Positions 1-5,130 of a stretch of DNA of 5,130 bases are shown here, in pieces. Source of the DNA: an uncultured Lachnospiraceae bacterium (GTDB lineage: Bacteria; Bacillota; Clostridia; Lachnospirales; Lachnospiraceae). The stretch covers positions 1 through 5,130 of the forward strand of contig CALGGL010000296.1 in NCBI GenBank assembly GCA_937915975.1, given 5' to 3'. Every line of letters begins with the position of its first letter. Position 1 is the first letter of the stretch. The notes under the pieces are model-generated. The model ran no database searches, was not told where the DNA came from, and was given only the letters and a program-made list of their open reading frames with translations. The translations under genes and the position numbers were made by a program.

Positions 1-1
1 T

Positions 2-715
2 TGTTTCAAAGGAATGGAAGGCGCACCAGAGGACGATGATTTTGGTGTTTATAGCGGAGAAGGCTTTAAGCTCGCTGATCATCGTGATACAGCAGGAAGT
101 TATGGAAGAGCAGACAGTGTTGAAGACTTTGTAGCTGATAACCTTGATTTGTCAACTTGCCCAGATACTTCAATTCTTGACGCTTATGTAAATGTTGATG
201 AAGCTCGTCTTGTTGTAAAAGTTTTATCAAGCAATGCAGATATTGCTGAAATCAAACATTGGGAGTTCAGCCCATACGAGACAATGACTTTTGAAAGAGT
301 TGAAGCACTTGATGAAGATGATACTTATGAATTGATTTACAAGATTGACGGACTTAACCGTACATACGGTGAATTGTATGGTGAAAGCAAGAAAACTCTC
401 TTTGATAGCATTTTGAATGAAAATGCTGAAAGTTCAAAGAACACACTTCGTGAAGCTGCTCGTACTCGTTTATCAGTTGAGTTAAGACAGTTCGTTGCTC
501 GCTTTGTTTACAATATGACTGCTTGCGAAAGGGAAGGAAAAGATGAAGATGACTTGTATGATGAATATGCAGAACTTGCATTAAAGACTGCAAATTGGTG
601 TGGTCTTCCTGAACAAGTTTTGCCATACTTGAACTACATTTTATCTGATGATTGTCTTTGCTGTGATATGTGGAAATTGATAAATCATATAACAAAGTAC
701 TTAAACAGTAAATAA
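2..715 (+). CDS. Unrecognised acidic protein, 3' part only
   Basis: The reading frame is open from the first bases of the window (C-F-K-G before the first Met at 14). That Met has no properly spaced ribosome binding site, so the gene almost certainly begins upstream and only its last 237 or so codons are here. I do not recognise the family. Counting from the Met at 14, the N-terminal part is rich in Asp/Glu and Gly. A mixed beta/alpha stretch follows (about residues 55-115, with VDEARLVVKVL and TYELIYKIDGL). The rest is helical (about 120-233) and contains a Cys-rich piece, DDCLCCDMW, at 212-220. No signal peptide or membrane segment is visible. It ends just before a strong terminator and converges on the nrdD remnant. 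The product may be a phage or plasmid protein, judged only from the neighbouring nrdD and the lack of resemblance to known chromosomal families. The coding call is firm; the function is unknown. Confidence 0.85.
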   Translation, partial: CFKGMEGAPEDDDFGVYSGEGFKLADHRDTAGSYGRADSVEDFVADNLDLSTCPDTSILDAYVNVDEARLVVKVLSSNADIAEIKHWEFSPYETMTFERVEALDEDDTYELIYKIDGLNRTYGELYGESKKTLFDSILNENAESSKNTLREAARTRLSVELRQFVARFVYNMTACEREGKDEDDLYDEYAELALKTANWCGLPEQVLPYLNYILSDDCLCCDMWKLINHITKYLNSK

Positions 716-718
716 AAT

Positions 719-748
719 AAATACCCGCTCGATTTTGAGCGGGTATTT
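719..748. terminator. Bidirectional intrinsic terminator
   Basis: The arms ATACCCGCTC (721-730) and GAGCGGGTAT (737-746) pair perfectly around a GATTTT loop, with two more A-T pairs outside. A short T run follows on the + strand. On the - strand the hairpin is followed by TTTATTTTATTT. It sits 3 nt after the stop of the upstream gene and 16 nt from the end of the convergent nrdD frame, so it can serve both. Confidence 0.92.
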
Positions 749-764
749 TTATGCTTATTTCATT

Positions 765-1301
765 TTAAGAACATAAACAACTTTTAGGAATTGGTTTTGC
801 GTGATTTACATAACGGATATTGCTTTCACTGTCAAGATGTAAACAACGATTATAAATATCATCACCTCGTCCTTTGTTTACATTACCTGCATTAACAACT
901 CCCATATAACCACAGATGCGGCGTGTTACAAGTTGCTTATCAGGATCATCACACTTACAAACAGGACAAACAAATCTGAAGTCACCGTTCTCTGTTTTAA
1001 TCATTTCAAGCTCGCCTTGATAACCACAGTTGTAACAAGTATCAAGTTTTGTATTTACTTCAGCATACATAATGTGTTCGTGCATATACTGAATTACACT
1101 TATGATTGCTTCAGGGTTTTTCTGCATATCAGATGTTTCAATATATGATACTGCACCGCCACTTGAAAGAGCAAGATACTGACCTTCAATTTTCAATTTT
1201 CTGAATGCGTCGATGTCTTCGCGTGGATCGACGTGGTAACTGTTTACGATATACTCTTTATCAGTAATATGTTTATTGTGATATGAAGGTGCAAAAACAT
1301 A
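765..1301 (-). pseudogene. nrdD: Anaerobic ribonucleoside-triphosphate reductase (class III), C-terminal fragment
   Basis: NrdD reduces ribonucleoside triphosphates to deoxyribonucleotides without oxygen, using a glycyl radical made by its activase NrdG. The frame holds only the last 180 or so of the usual 600-700 codons. The order is family-typical: ITDKEYIVNSYHVD (about 1271-1230), a SSGGAVSYIE strand, then a zinc ribbon with cysteine pairs CYNC and CPVC. The glycyl-radical loop RRICGYMG follows, and the Gly of CGY is the radical site. The 10-stranded barrel with the thiyl-radical cysteine is absent. The frame is open up to a stop at 1302-1304, but recognisable NrdD sequence fades near 1282. 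A TTG at 1196 is an internal Leu codon, not a start: family-typical residues continue upstream of it. No stops or frameshifts interrupt the fragment, so truncation is recent or the join is artificial. The C-terminus runs some 20 residues past the expected end and finishes in KSCLCS. No nrdG is visible. Confidence 0.9.
1283..1301. other. Junction between nrdD sequence and Tn916-type xis leader
   Basis: To the left, the minus strand reads as NrdD at least to about 1271-1282. To the right begins the purine-rich leader of xis. The changeover must lie within or very close to this interval. There is no insertion sequence, clear inverted repeat or obvious target duplication at the join. The continuation of nrdD is not found anywhere else in the window. 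This is therefore a breakpoint (deletion, recombination or assembly join), not one side of a simple insertion. Confidence 0.7.
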
Positions 1302-1324
1302 TTAAAAGGGAAATTATCAAGAAG

Positions 1325-1334
1325 AAAGGGGTGA
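1325..1334 (+). promoter_or_regulatory. Ribosome binding site setting the xis start
   Basis: AAAGGGGTGA ends 5 nt before the ATG at 1340, with its GGGG core 8 nt upstream. The same frame is open from 1283, but that earlier start has no such site and would add 19 Lys-rich residues absent from Tn916 Xis. The site therefore decides for 1340. Confidence 0.75.
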
Positions 1335-1339
1335 CAGTT

Positions 1340-1537
1340 ATGGATAAAATTCCCACGTGGCGAAAATACTCCCTTAGTGTTGAGGAGGCTTCGGCATATT
1401 ATGGGATAGGTGTAAAAAGGTTATATGGCATAATTAAAGATAATCCAAATGCAGATTTTATTTTAGAAATTGGTTCGCATGTTAGAATAAAACGAATTAA
1501 GTTTGAGGAGTATTTGAATAATTCGACAGTTGTATAG
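1340..1537 (+). CDS. xis: Tn916-type excisionase (Xis)
   Basis: This 65-residue basic protein closely follows the layout of Tn916 Xis (67 residues, winged-helix DNA-binding family). An IPxWxxYSL N-terminus is followed by the helix EEASAYYGIG, a recognition-helix region VKRLYGIIKDNPNAD, and the wing/beta part GSHVRIKRIKFEEYL. In Tn916 this protein binds near the element ends and bends DNA so that the integrase excises rather than inserts. Here it lies 107 bp upstream of int in the same direction, as in Tn916. What is odd is its left neighbour: element genes are expected there, but an nrdD fragment is found instead. With an intact frame and good ribosome binding site it looks functional. Confidence 0.92.
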   Translation: MDKIPTWRKYSLSVEEASAYYGIGVKRLYGIIKDNPNADFILEIGSHVRIKRIKFEEYLNNSTVV

Positions 1538-1569
1538 AATTTGAAAATAATTTAATGTTGCCTATAGCA

Positions 1570-1617
1570 TAGGAGACCATCTTGTGATAAGATTCAATTA
1601 CCCAAGACGGTCTCCTA
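1570..1617 (+). terminator. Large hairpin between xis and int (possible attenuator or terminator)
   Basis: The arms 1570-1584 (TAGGAGACCATCTTG) and 1603-1617 (CAAGACGGTCTCCTA) pair over 15 positions with one A/C mismatch, around an 18-nt loop. The sequence AAATTTTATTT follows, a weak T-rich tail, and the int ribosome binding site starts about 12 nt further on. The structure could reduce transcription from xis into int, protect an int transcript, or limit int translation. The long loop and interrupted T run make it less typical than the other hairpins in the window. Confidence 0.6.
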
Positions 1618-1644
1618 AAATTTTATTTAAAGGAGGCTGAATAT

Positions 1645-2853
1645 ATGAGTGAAAAAAGGAGAGATAAGAAAGGACGTATATTACATAACGGAGAGTATCA
1701 GATGCCGGATGGGAGGTATAGATTTAAATATATTGATTCTGACGGCAGAGAAAAAGCGGTTTATAGTTTAAGGTTGGATCATAATGACGCTACACCGCAA
1801 GGCAGGAAAAGGACGCTTTCTCTTAGAGAGATGGAAAAACAGATACAAGCGGATTTGTTTGACCATATTGTGTCAAACGGAGGAAATATGACGGTGCTTG
1901 AGCTTGTCGAAAAATATATTGCTACAAAGACAGGAGTCAGACCTACGACAAAATCAGGTTATAGAACCGTTGTAAATGTTCTAAAAAATGATTCATTTGG
2001 AAGGACGAGAATTGACAAGGTAAGAATATCTGACGCAAAAACATGGTTGATAAAATTACAGAAAAATGATGGAAGAAGCTATAGCTCCATTCATTCAATA
2101 AGGGGAGTTCTAAGACCTGCATTTCAGCTGGCTGTAGATGATGACCTTATTCGTAAAAATCCATTTTCATTTCAGCTTGTGGAAGTTGTTGTCAATGATA
2201 GTGTTAGAAGAGAAGCTATTACTCGCGAGGAAGAAAGGAAATTCCTCAAGTTTGTAAAGGAAGACGAACATTTCTCGAGATATTATGAGGGTATTTATAT
2301 TTTATTCAAAACGGGTATGAGAATATCAGAGTTTTGTGGATTGACCATCTCAGATATTGATTTTAAAAATCATCTGATAAATATAGATCATCAGCTTCAA
2401 AAACATTATGTTGCCAATAAATACAGATACTACATTGAAGAAACAAAGACGGAAAGTGGTAAAAGAATAATTCCTATGACACCGGATGTTGAGGCTTGCT
2501 TTGAAAATATAATTAGAAACAGAAAACCGCCTAAGGTTGAGCCTATAGTTGATGGTAAATCGGGCTTTTTATATTTTGATAAAGATGGCGGTATCATGTA
2601 TGCACTTCATTGGGAACATTATTTTAAGCACATCAGGGATAAATATAATAAAATATATAAAGTCCAGATGCCGGTTGTTACGCCTCATGTTTGCAGGCAT
2701 ACATACTGTTCAAATATGGCAAAGTCAGGAATGAATCCGAAGACACTGCAATATCTTATGGGACATTCTGATATAAGCGTTACTCTCAATATTTATACGC
2801 ATGTCAATTATGAGGATGCAAGAAATGAAGTCGAAAGACTATATGCTATGTAA
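1645..2853 (+). CDS. int: Tn916-family tyrosine recombinase (integrase)
   Basis: The 402-residue protein matches Tn916 Int (405 residues) in length and layout and begins with the same residues, MSEKRRD. It cuts and rejoins DNA at element ends and target, forming a 3'-phosphotyrosine intermediate. Residues 1 to about 75 form the arm-type DNA-binding domain (GRYRFKYIDSDGREKAVYS). Residues about 80-180 are the SAM-like core-binding domain. The catalytic domain follows with R226 (TGMRISEF), K268 (ETKTESGKR), H348 and R351 (TPHVCRH), H374 (LMGHSD) and nucleophile Y384 (LNIYTH). All expected catalytic residues are present. AGGAGG at 1631-1636 lies 8 nt before the ATG. As in Tn916, int is the last gene before the element end. 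Together with xis it can in principle drive excision, provided both ends survive. Confidence 0.96.
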   Translation: MSEKRRDKKGRILHNGEYQMPDGRYRFKYIDSDGREKAVYSLRLDHNDATPQGRKRTLSLREMEKQIQADLFDHIVSNGGNMTVLELVEKYIATKTGVRPTTKSGYRTVVNVLKNDSFGRTRIDKVRISDAKTWLIKLQKNDGRSYSSIHSIRGVLRPAFQLAVDDDLIRKNPFSFQLVEVVVNDSVRREAITREEERKFLKFVKEDEHFSRYYEGIYILFKTGMRISEFCGLTISDIDFKNHLINIDHQLQKHYVANKYRYYIEETKTESGKRIIPMTPDVEACFENIIRNRKPPKVEPIVDGKSGFLYFDKDGGIMYALHWEHYFKHIRDKYNKIYKVQMPVVTPHVCRHTYCSNMAKSGMNPKTLQYLMGHSDISVTLNIYTHVNYEDARNEVERLYAM

Positions 2854-2879
2854 ATACGTTTAAAAATCACATAAAATGC

Positions 2880-2910
2880 TGAGGTATAAAACCAAATATT
2901 TTATACCTCA
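2880..2910 (+). terminator. Hairpin downstream of int
   Basis: The 12-nt arms TGAGGTATAAAA (2880-2891) and TTTTATACCTCA (2899-2910) pair perfectly around the loop CCAAATA, and GTTTATACCTTTT follows. It starts 27 nt after the int stop and could end its transcript. The stem is AT-rich and the T tail is displaced, so a role in element-end recognition is an equally good reading. Confidence 0.55.
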
Positions 2911-2920
2911 GTTTATACCT
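2882..2920. repeat. Three copies of the 9-mer AGGTATAAA, possible integrase arm sites
   Basis: AGGTATAAA occurs forward at 2882-2890 and reversed (TTTATACCT) at 2900-2908 and 2912-2920. The last two are spaced 12 bp start to start, a little over one helical turn. Tn916-family integrases bind short direct repeats near the element ends through their N-terminal domain. The position just after int fits such arm-type sites. The assignment rests on position and repetition only. Confidence 0.45.
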
Positions 2921-2934
2921 TTTGATAGCAAAAA
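2920..2934. other. Candidate element end (attR-like core)
   Basis: TTTT-GATAGC-AAAAA matches the T-tract, 6-bp spacer, A-tract pattern typical of Tn916 junctions, where the 6 bp act as the coupling sequence. It lies 67 bp beyond int, next to the triple 9-mer, and about 93 bp before the next chromosomal gene. AT-rich DNA gives such patterns by chance, so this is a candidate only. Confidence 0.4.
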
Positions 2935-3026
2935 TATGCAAATTTACATCAAATTATGCAATCATAAGGAAAGATAAAAACTTAAACAAATCAAGCAAAA
3001 TTAAGGAATAACGGAGATTTTAGTTA

Positions 3027-3500
3027 ATGATAAAAATACTGTTTGTATGCCACGGCAATATCTGCCGCTCGCCTATGTGTGAGTTCGTATTTAAAGATAT
3101 GGTTGCCAAGGCAGGACTTTCGGAACAATTTCATATAGAATCAAGAGCGACACATACGGATGAAATCTGGAATGGGCAGGGTAGTCCTGTATATCCGCCT
3201 GCGAAAGCTAAAATGACCGAGCATGGGATTTCTTGTGACGGAAAAAGGGCACAGCTTCTTCAATATTCAGAGTATTCAAGGTTTGACTATTTCATCGGGA
3301 TGGACAGTGAGAATCTTTATGCGATGAGGCGTATATTGCATGGAGATAAGGATGGAAAGGTCTCGCTTTTACTTGACTATTCCAATCATCCGAGAGATGT
3401 GGCAGATCCATGGTATACGAGAGACTTTGAAACTACTTATCGTGATGTGGTCGAAGGCTGCAAGGGGTTGTTGGATTATTTAAAGAAAAAAATGGGATAA
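3027..3500 (+). CDS. Low-molecular-weight protein tyrosine phosphatase
   Basis: This is a cytosolic phosphatase of 157 residues, the usual length for the family. It removes phosphate from protein tyrosine (sometimes arginine) through a cysteinyl-phosphate intermediate. The P-loop near the N-terminus reads VCHGNICRS, with nucleophile C8 and phosphate-binding R14 (the CX5R motif). The general acid is D127 in DPWY, and IGMDSENL is the family-typical segment before it. GGAG at 3013-3016 lies 10 nt before the ATG. It is the first gene right of the element end and appears to be transcribed alone, with a strong hairpin after it. In other bacteria such enzymes act on tyrosine kinases of capsule synthesis or on stress-related phosphoproteins. 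No kinase or polysaccharide gene is visible here, so the substrate is unknown. Confidence 0.95.
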   Translation: MIKILFVCHGNICRSPMCEFVFKDMVAKAGLSEQFHIESRATHTDEIWNGQGSPVYPPAKAKMTEHGISCDGKRAQLLQYSEYSRFDYFIGMDSENLYAMRRILHGDKDGKVSLLLDYSNHPRDVADPWYTRDFETTYRDVVEGCKGLLDYLKKKMG

Positions 3501-3546
3501 ATTTTTTAGATTATTATATTAATTAAAAATTAAAACTAGCCGATAT

Positions 3547-3591
3547 AAACCATAGAAAGCCGTAATTGGCTTTCTATGGTTTCTTTTGTTT
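3547..3591 (+). terminator. Intrinsic terminator after the phosphatase gene
   Basis: The 15-nt arms AAACCATAGAAAGCC (3547-3561) and GGCTTTCTATGGTTT (3568-3582) pair perfectly around GTAATT, and CTTTTGTTTT follows. It separates the phosphatase from the next gene. The gap to that gene's ATG is only 43 nt after the tail, with no convincing promoter in it. Partial read-through, or a start upstream with the hairpin in the leader, is therefore possible. Confidence 0.85.
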
Positions 3592-3619
3592 TGCAAAAGG
3601 AGTTGCACAAATTATTCGC

Positions 3620-3628
3620 AAAGGAGGG
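3620..3628 (+). promoter_or_regulatory. Ribosome binding site setting the start at 3635
   Basis: AAAGGAGGG lies 6 nt before the ATG at 3635. The frame is open further upstream, but only through the terminator hairpin and without another good site. Translation therefore starts at MAIGMNGF. Confidence 0.85.
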
Positions 3629-3634
3629 CGAGAT

Positions 3635-4531
3635 ATGGCAATAGGAATGAACGGCTTTAATTCTCAGATGGCAGGATATGTAAATGCTGAGAATAACAAA
3701 GCAAAAAATGTAAAAGATAAAACTGCAGCCGATAAGGGCGTAAAGACTGCGAAAGACATCAAGAACAGTGGTTTTATGTCGGGAGCGGTATATGAGAAGT
3801 CAACTGAAGCTGCAAGTGCATTGGAAAATTCACAAGCTTCCAAATCTTCTTTTGGTTTGGGTAAGACCATCGGTACACCTGAACTTTCTGAAAATGCCCA
3901 GAAGTATTACAATCAGCTTAAAGCAAAATACGGCAACATGGATTTTATTCTGGTTAGCAGTGACATGAAGGATGCTGCAAAGCAGAATGCTTCGCGTTAT
4001 GCAAATCCAAATAAGATGGTTGTACTTATCGATGATGAAAAAATCGAGAAGATGGCTTCTGATGAAAAATTCCGCAAACAGTACGAAGGTCTTATAGCCA
4101 TGGCACAGACAGGTATGTCTTCAATGAAGGATTCCTTTGGAAATTCTTCAGAGGTAAAAGGCTACGGTATGCAGGTCAATGACAACGGAACAGCTTCCTA
4201 CTTCGCAGTAGTTAAGAAGCTTAACGATAGCCAGGCAGAGCGTATCGAAAAAAAGAAGGAAGAAAAACTTGCTGAGAAAAAGGCAGAAAAGAAGAAAGCC
4301 GACAAGGAAGCAAGAGAAGAAGCCTTAAAGAAAACTGTCGGGGACGGCGAGGAAATTGATGAAGAAGATTTAGAAGAAACCGAAAAAATACATGATTTGT
4401 TCGGATATTCGGAAGATGACAGATATGAAATAATCTCTGCATCCTCTGTCGAAGAGCTTTTACAAAAAGTAGGGGACTATACAGGAAAATCCTACAACAC
4501 CTCCGGCAGTCACATAGACTTCAGAGCATAA
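3635..4531 (+). CDS. DUF6033-like protein of unknown function
   Basis: The protein has 298 residues. I associate its start (MAIGMNGFNSQMAGYV) and core (LSENAQKYYNQLKAKYGNMDFILVS) with DUF6033, an uncharacterised family I recall from Lachnospiraceae; this is from memory and not checked. Residues 1 to about 80 are low-complexity and Lys/Ala/Ser-rich, probably disordered. Residues about 82-195 form the conserved alpha/beta core, including YANPNKMVVLIDDEKIEKM and GYGMQVNDNGTASYFAVVKK. Residues about 197-235 are an unbroken Lys/Glu/Ala helix, probably a coiled coil. A very acidic patch (DGEEIDEEDLEETEK) and a C-terminal tail follow. No signal peptide or membrane segment is seen. The N-terminus loosely resembles secreted or surface-appendage-associated proteins rich in Asn/Gln, but no export signal supports this. 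It sits alone between two terminators. Coding is certain; function is unknown. Confidence 0.85.
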   Translation: MAIGMNGFNSQMAGYVNAENNKAKNVKDKTAADKGVKTAKDIKNSGFMSGAVYEKSTEAASALENSQASKSSFGLGKTIGTPELSENAQKYYNQLKAKYGNMDFILVSSDMKDAAKQNASRYANPNKMVVLIDDEKIEKMASDEKFRKQYEGLIAMAQTGMSSMKDSFGNSSEVKGYGMQVNDNGTASYFAVVKKLNDSQAERIEKKKEEKLAEKKAEKKKADKEAREEALKKTVGDGEEIDEEDLEETEKIHDLFGYSEDDRYEIISASSVEELLQKVGDYTGKSYNTSGSHIDFRA

Positions 4532-4567
4532 AAAAAATCGCACGCATATGAAGCGTGCGATTTTTTT
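4531..4567. terminator. Strong bidirectional terminator
   Basis: The arms 4531-4545 (AAAAAAATCGCACGC) and 4553-4567 (GCGTGCGATTTTTTT) pair perfectly around ATATGAA. A GC-rich stem with seven T on each strand serves both the preceding + gene and the convergent - gene ending at 4619. Its first base is the last base of the preceding stop codon. Confidence 0.95.
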
Positions 4568-4618
4568 ATGTACAGAGCTACCGAAAGGAATATGCCGGCT
4601 AAAGCTGATTTTAATTTT

Positions 4619-5130
4619 CTATCCCAACAAAGGTCTGTCGCAGTAAGGACATTTAGAAGCTTCGCCTTTTACAAGATTAGTTGAGTTACCACAGCCGGGA
4701 CATGTAACGGAAACGTAAATTTTCTTTGCTGTATTGGCTTTTTCTGAGGTAAGTAAAATGTTTTGTGTATTAAGGTCAACGATAACATTTTTGATATATC
4801 CGTTCATAATCAGCTTTTGTAATTCATCTTCAACATTGCTTTTGTGAAGATGCTGCCGAAGCTCACTAAAGCTTATGGTTGTATCGGTATTATTGGAAAA
4901 TACGAAAGCGTATTCTCTGGCTTTTGCCATCTGAACATAAGAGTGAATGATTTTAAGTATAGGAATAGCAATAATTATAATCAATACAATATTCATAATT
5001 CCCTGTGTTTTGCTTTCGGCAAACTGCTGTGGAATAATTGCAATGCCGGATATACATAACAGTATACAAATAATTAAAATTACAATATTAGATATTTTTT
5101 TATAATTTACCTTTGCGGTAAGATAGTTAT
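4619..5130 (-). CDS. Membrane-anchored zinc-ribbon protein, 5' end outside window
   Basis: A start at 4996 (MNIVLII) is possible, but the frame stays open to the window edge. Upstream it encodes NYLTAKVNYKK, then the hydrophobic stretch NIVILIICILLCISGIAIIP and QQFAESKTQGI. A two-helix membrane anchor is therefore the better reading, and the true start lies beyond the window. Counted from the Met at 4996, residues 1-19 are the second helix. Residues about 41-75 (SFSELRQHLHKSNVEDELQKL, then NGYIKNVIVDL) look like a small winged-helix fold with its hairpin. A zinc ribbon closes the protein with C99, C102, C116 and C119 (CPGC and CPYC). The soluble part is probably cytoplasmic, with the zinc ribbon binding protein or nucleic acid. 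I recognise the arrangement as common in uncharacterised Firmicute proteins but can give no specific function. Confidence 0.82.
   Translation of the reverse strand, partial: NYLTAKVNYKKISNIVILIICILLCISGIAIIPQQFAESKTQGIMNIVLIIIIAIPILKIIHSYVQMAKAREYAFVFSNNTDTTISFSELRQHLHKSNVEDELQKLIMNGYIKNVIVDLNTQNILLTSEKANTAKKIYVSVTCPGCGNSTNLVKGEASKCPYCDRPLLG

Noticed and set aside
354..695. Open frames antisense to the left acidic gene and within nrdD (also 933-1148)
   Set aside because: They overlap recognised coding sequence on the other strand, have no ribosome binding site, and have composition typical of shadow frames.
1194..1196. TTG as the start of a 143-residue minus-strand protein
   Set aside because: NrdD-like residues (NSYHVD, DAFRKL) continue in frame upstream, and there is no ribosome binding site. 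It is an internal Leu codon.
1243..1270. Promoter-like TTTACG - 16 bp - TAATAT facing xis
   Set aside because: It lies wholly inside NrdD coding sequence in AT-rich DNA, so it is easily chance. Kept only as a thought about what might drive xis at this odd junction.
1283..1339. Xis starting at 1283 with a 19-residue extension
   Set aside because: Tn916 Xis lacks such an extension, and the good ribosome binding site lies just before the ATG at 1340.
1283..2940. Group I intron, intein or homing element inside nrdD
   Set aside because: Phage nrdD genes often carry these, but there are no homing endonuclease motifs, the inserted genes are a Tn916-type xis and int, and nrdD does not resume on the other side.
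2935..2961. Direct repeat TATGCAA spaced 20 bp, read as a CRISPR or iteron start
   Set aside because: There are only two 7-bp copies in AT-rich DNA with no further units, so no array or origin is supported.
3566..3634. DUF6033-like protein starting at 3566
   Set aside because: The extension would be encoded by the terminator hairpin and its tail, from a non-standard start. AAAGGAGGG points to 3635.
3664..4442. Open frames overlapping the DUF6033-like gene (3664-3870 and 4221-4442 on -, 3768-3968 on +)
   Set aside because: They are by-products of the repetitive Lys/Glu codons of the real gene. There are no start signals or recognisable products.
4844..5059. Plus-strand open frame opposite the zinc-ribbon protein
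   Set aside because: It is fully antisense to a protein with clear helices and a zinc ribbon, and has no ribosome binding site.

Overview
The window looks like DNA from a low-GC, Gram-positive, strict or facultative anaerobe of the Clostridia, most likely Lachnospiraceae. The evidence is AT-rich DNA with strong AAGGAGG-type ribosome binding sites, a Tn916-type excisionase/integrase pair, a protein resembling a family I associate with Lachnospiraceae (DUF6033), and part of an oxygen-sensitive (class III) ribonucleotide reductase. The species cannot be named from sequence alone.

Left third (1 to about 1300). The 3' part of an unrecognised acidic protein gene (+) converges on the 3' part of nrdD (-), the anaerobic ribonucleoside-triphosphate reductase. 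A clean bidirectional terminator separates them. The nrdD part keeps the zinc-ribbon cysteines and the glycyl-radical loop. It is cut off about 180 codons from its end, so the catalytic barrel is missing. Its sequence style and unfamiliar neighbour suggest phage or plasmid DNA rather than a chromosomal nrdDG locus, but this is inference.

Middle (about 1300 to 2940). This is the recombination module of a Tn916-family element: xis, a large hairpin, int, a second hairpin with three copies of a 9-bp motif, and a TTTT-N6-AAAAA sequence of the kind Tn916-type integrases use. The rest of a Tn916-like element (conjugation, replication and regulatory genes) is not next to xis; nrdD sequence lies there instead. 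The nrdD 5' part does not resume to the right of int, so this is not a simple insertion into nrdD. It is either a rearranged end of an element, a phage- or plasmid-like element that took over a Tn916 xis-int module, or an assembly join.

Right part (about 2940 to 5130). This looks like resident chromosome: a low-molecular-weight protein tyrosine phosphatase, a Lys/Glu-rich DUF6033-like protein of unknown function, and, convergent to them, a membrane-anchored zinc-ribbon protein whose 5' end lies beyond the window. Each unit is bounded by a strong hairpin terminator.

I see no rRNA, tRNA, CRISPR array, riboswitch or defence system. The most notable feature is the abrupt nrdD/xis junction and what it says about how the integration module came to lie there.
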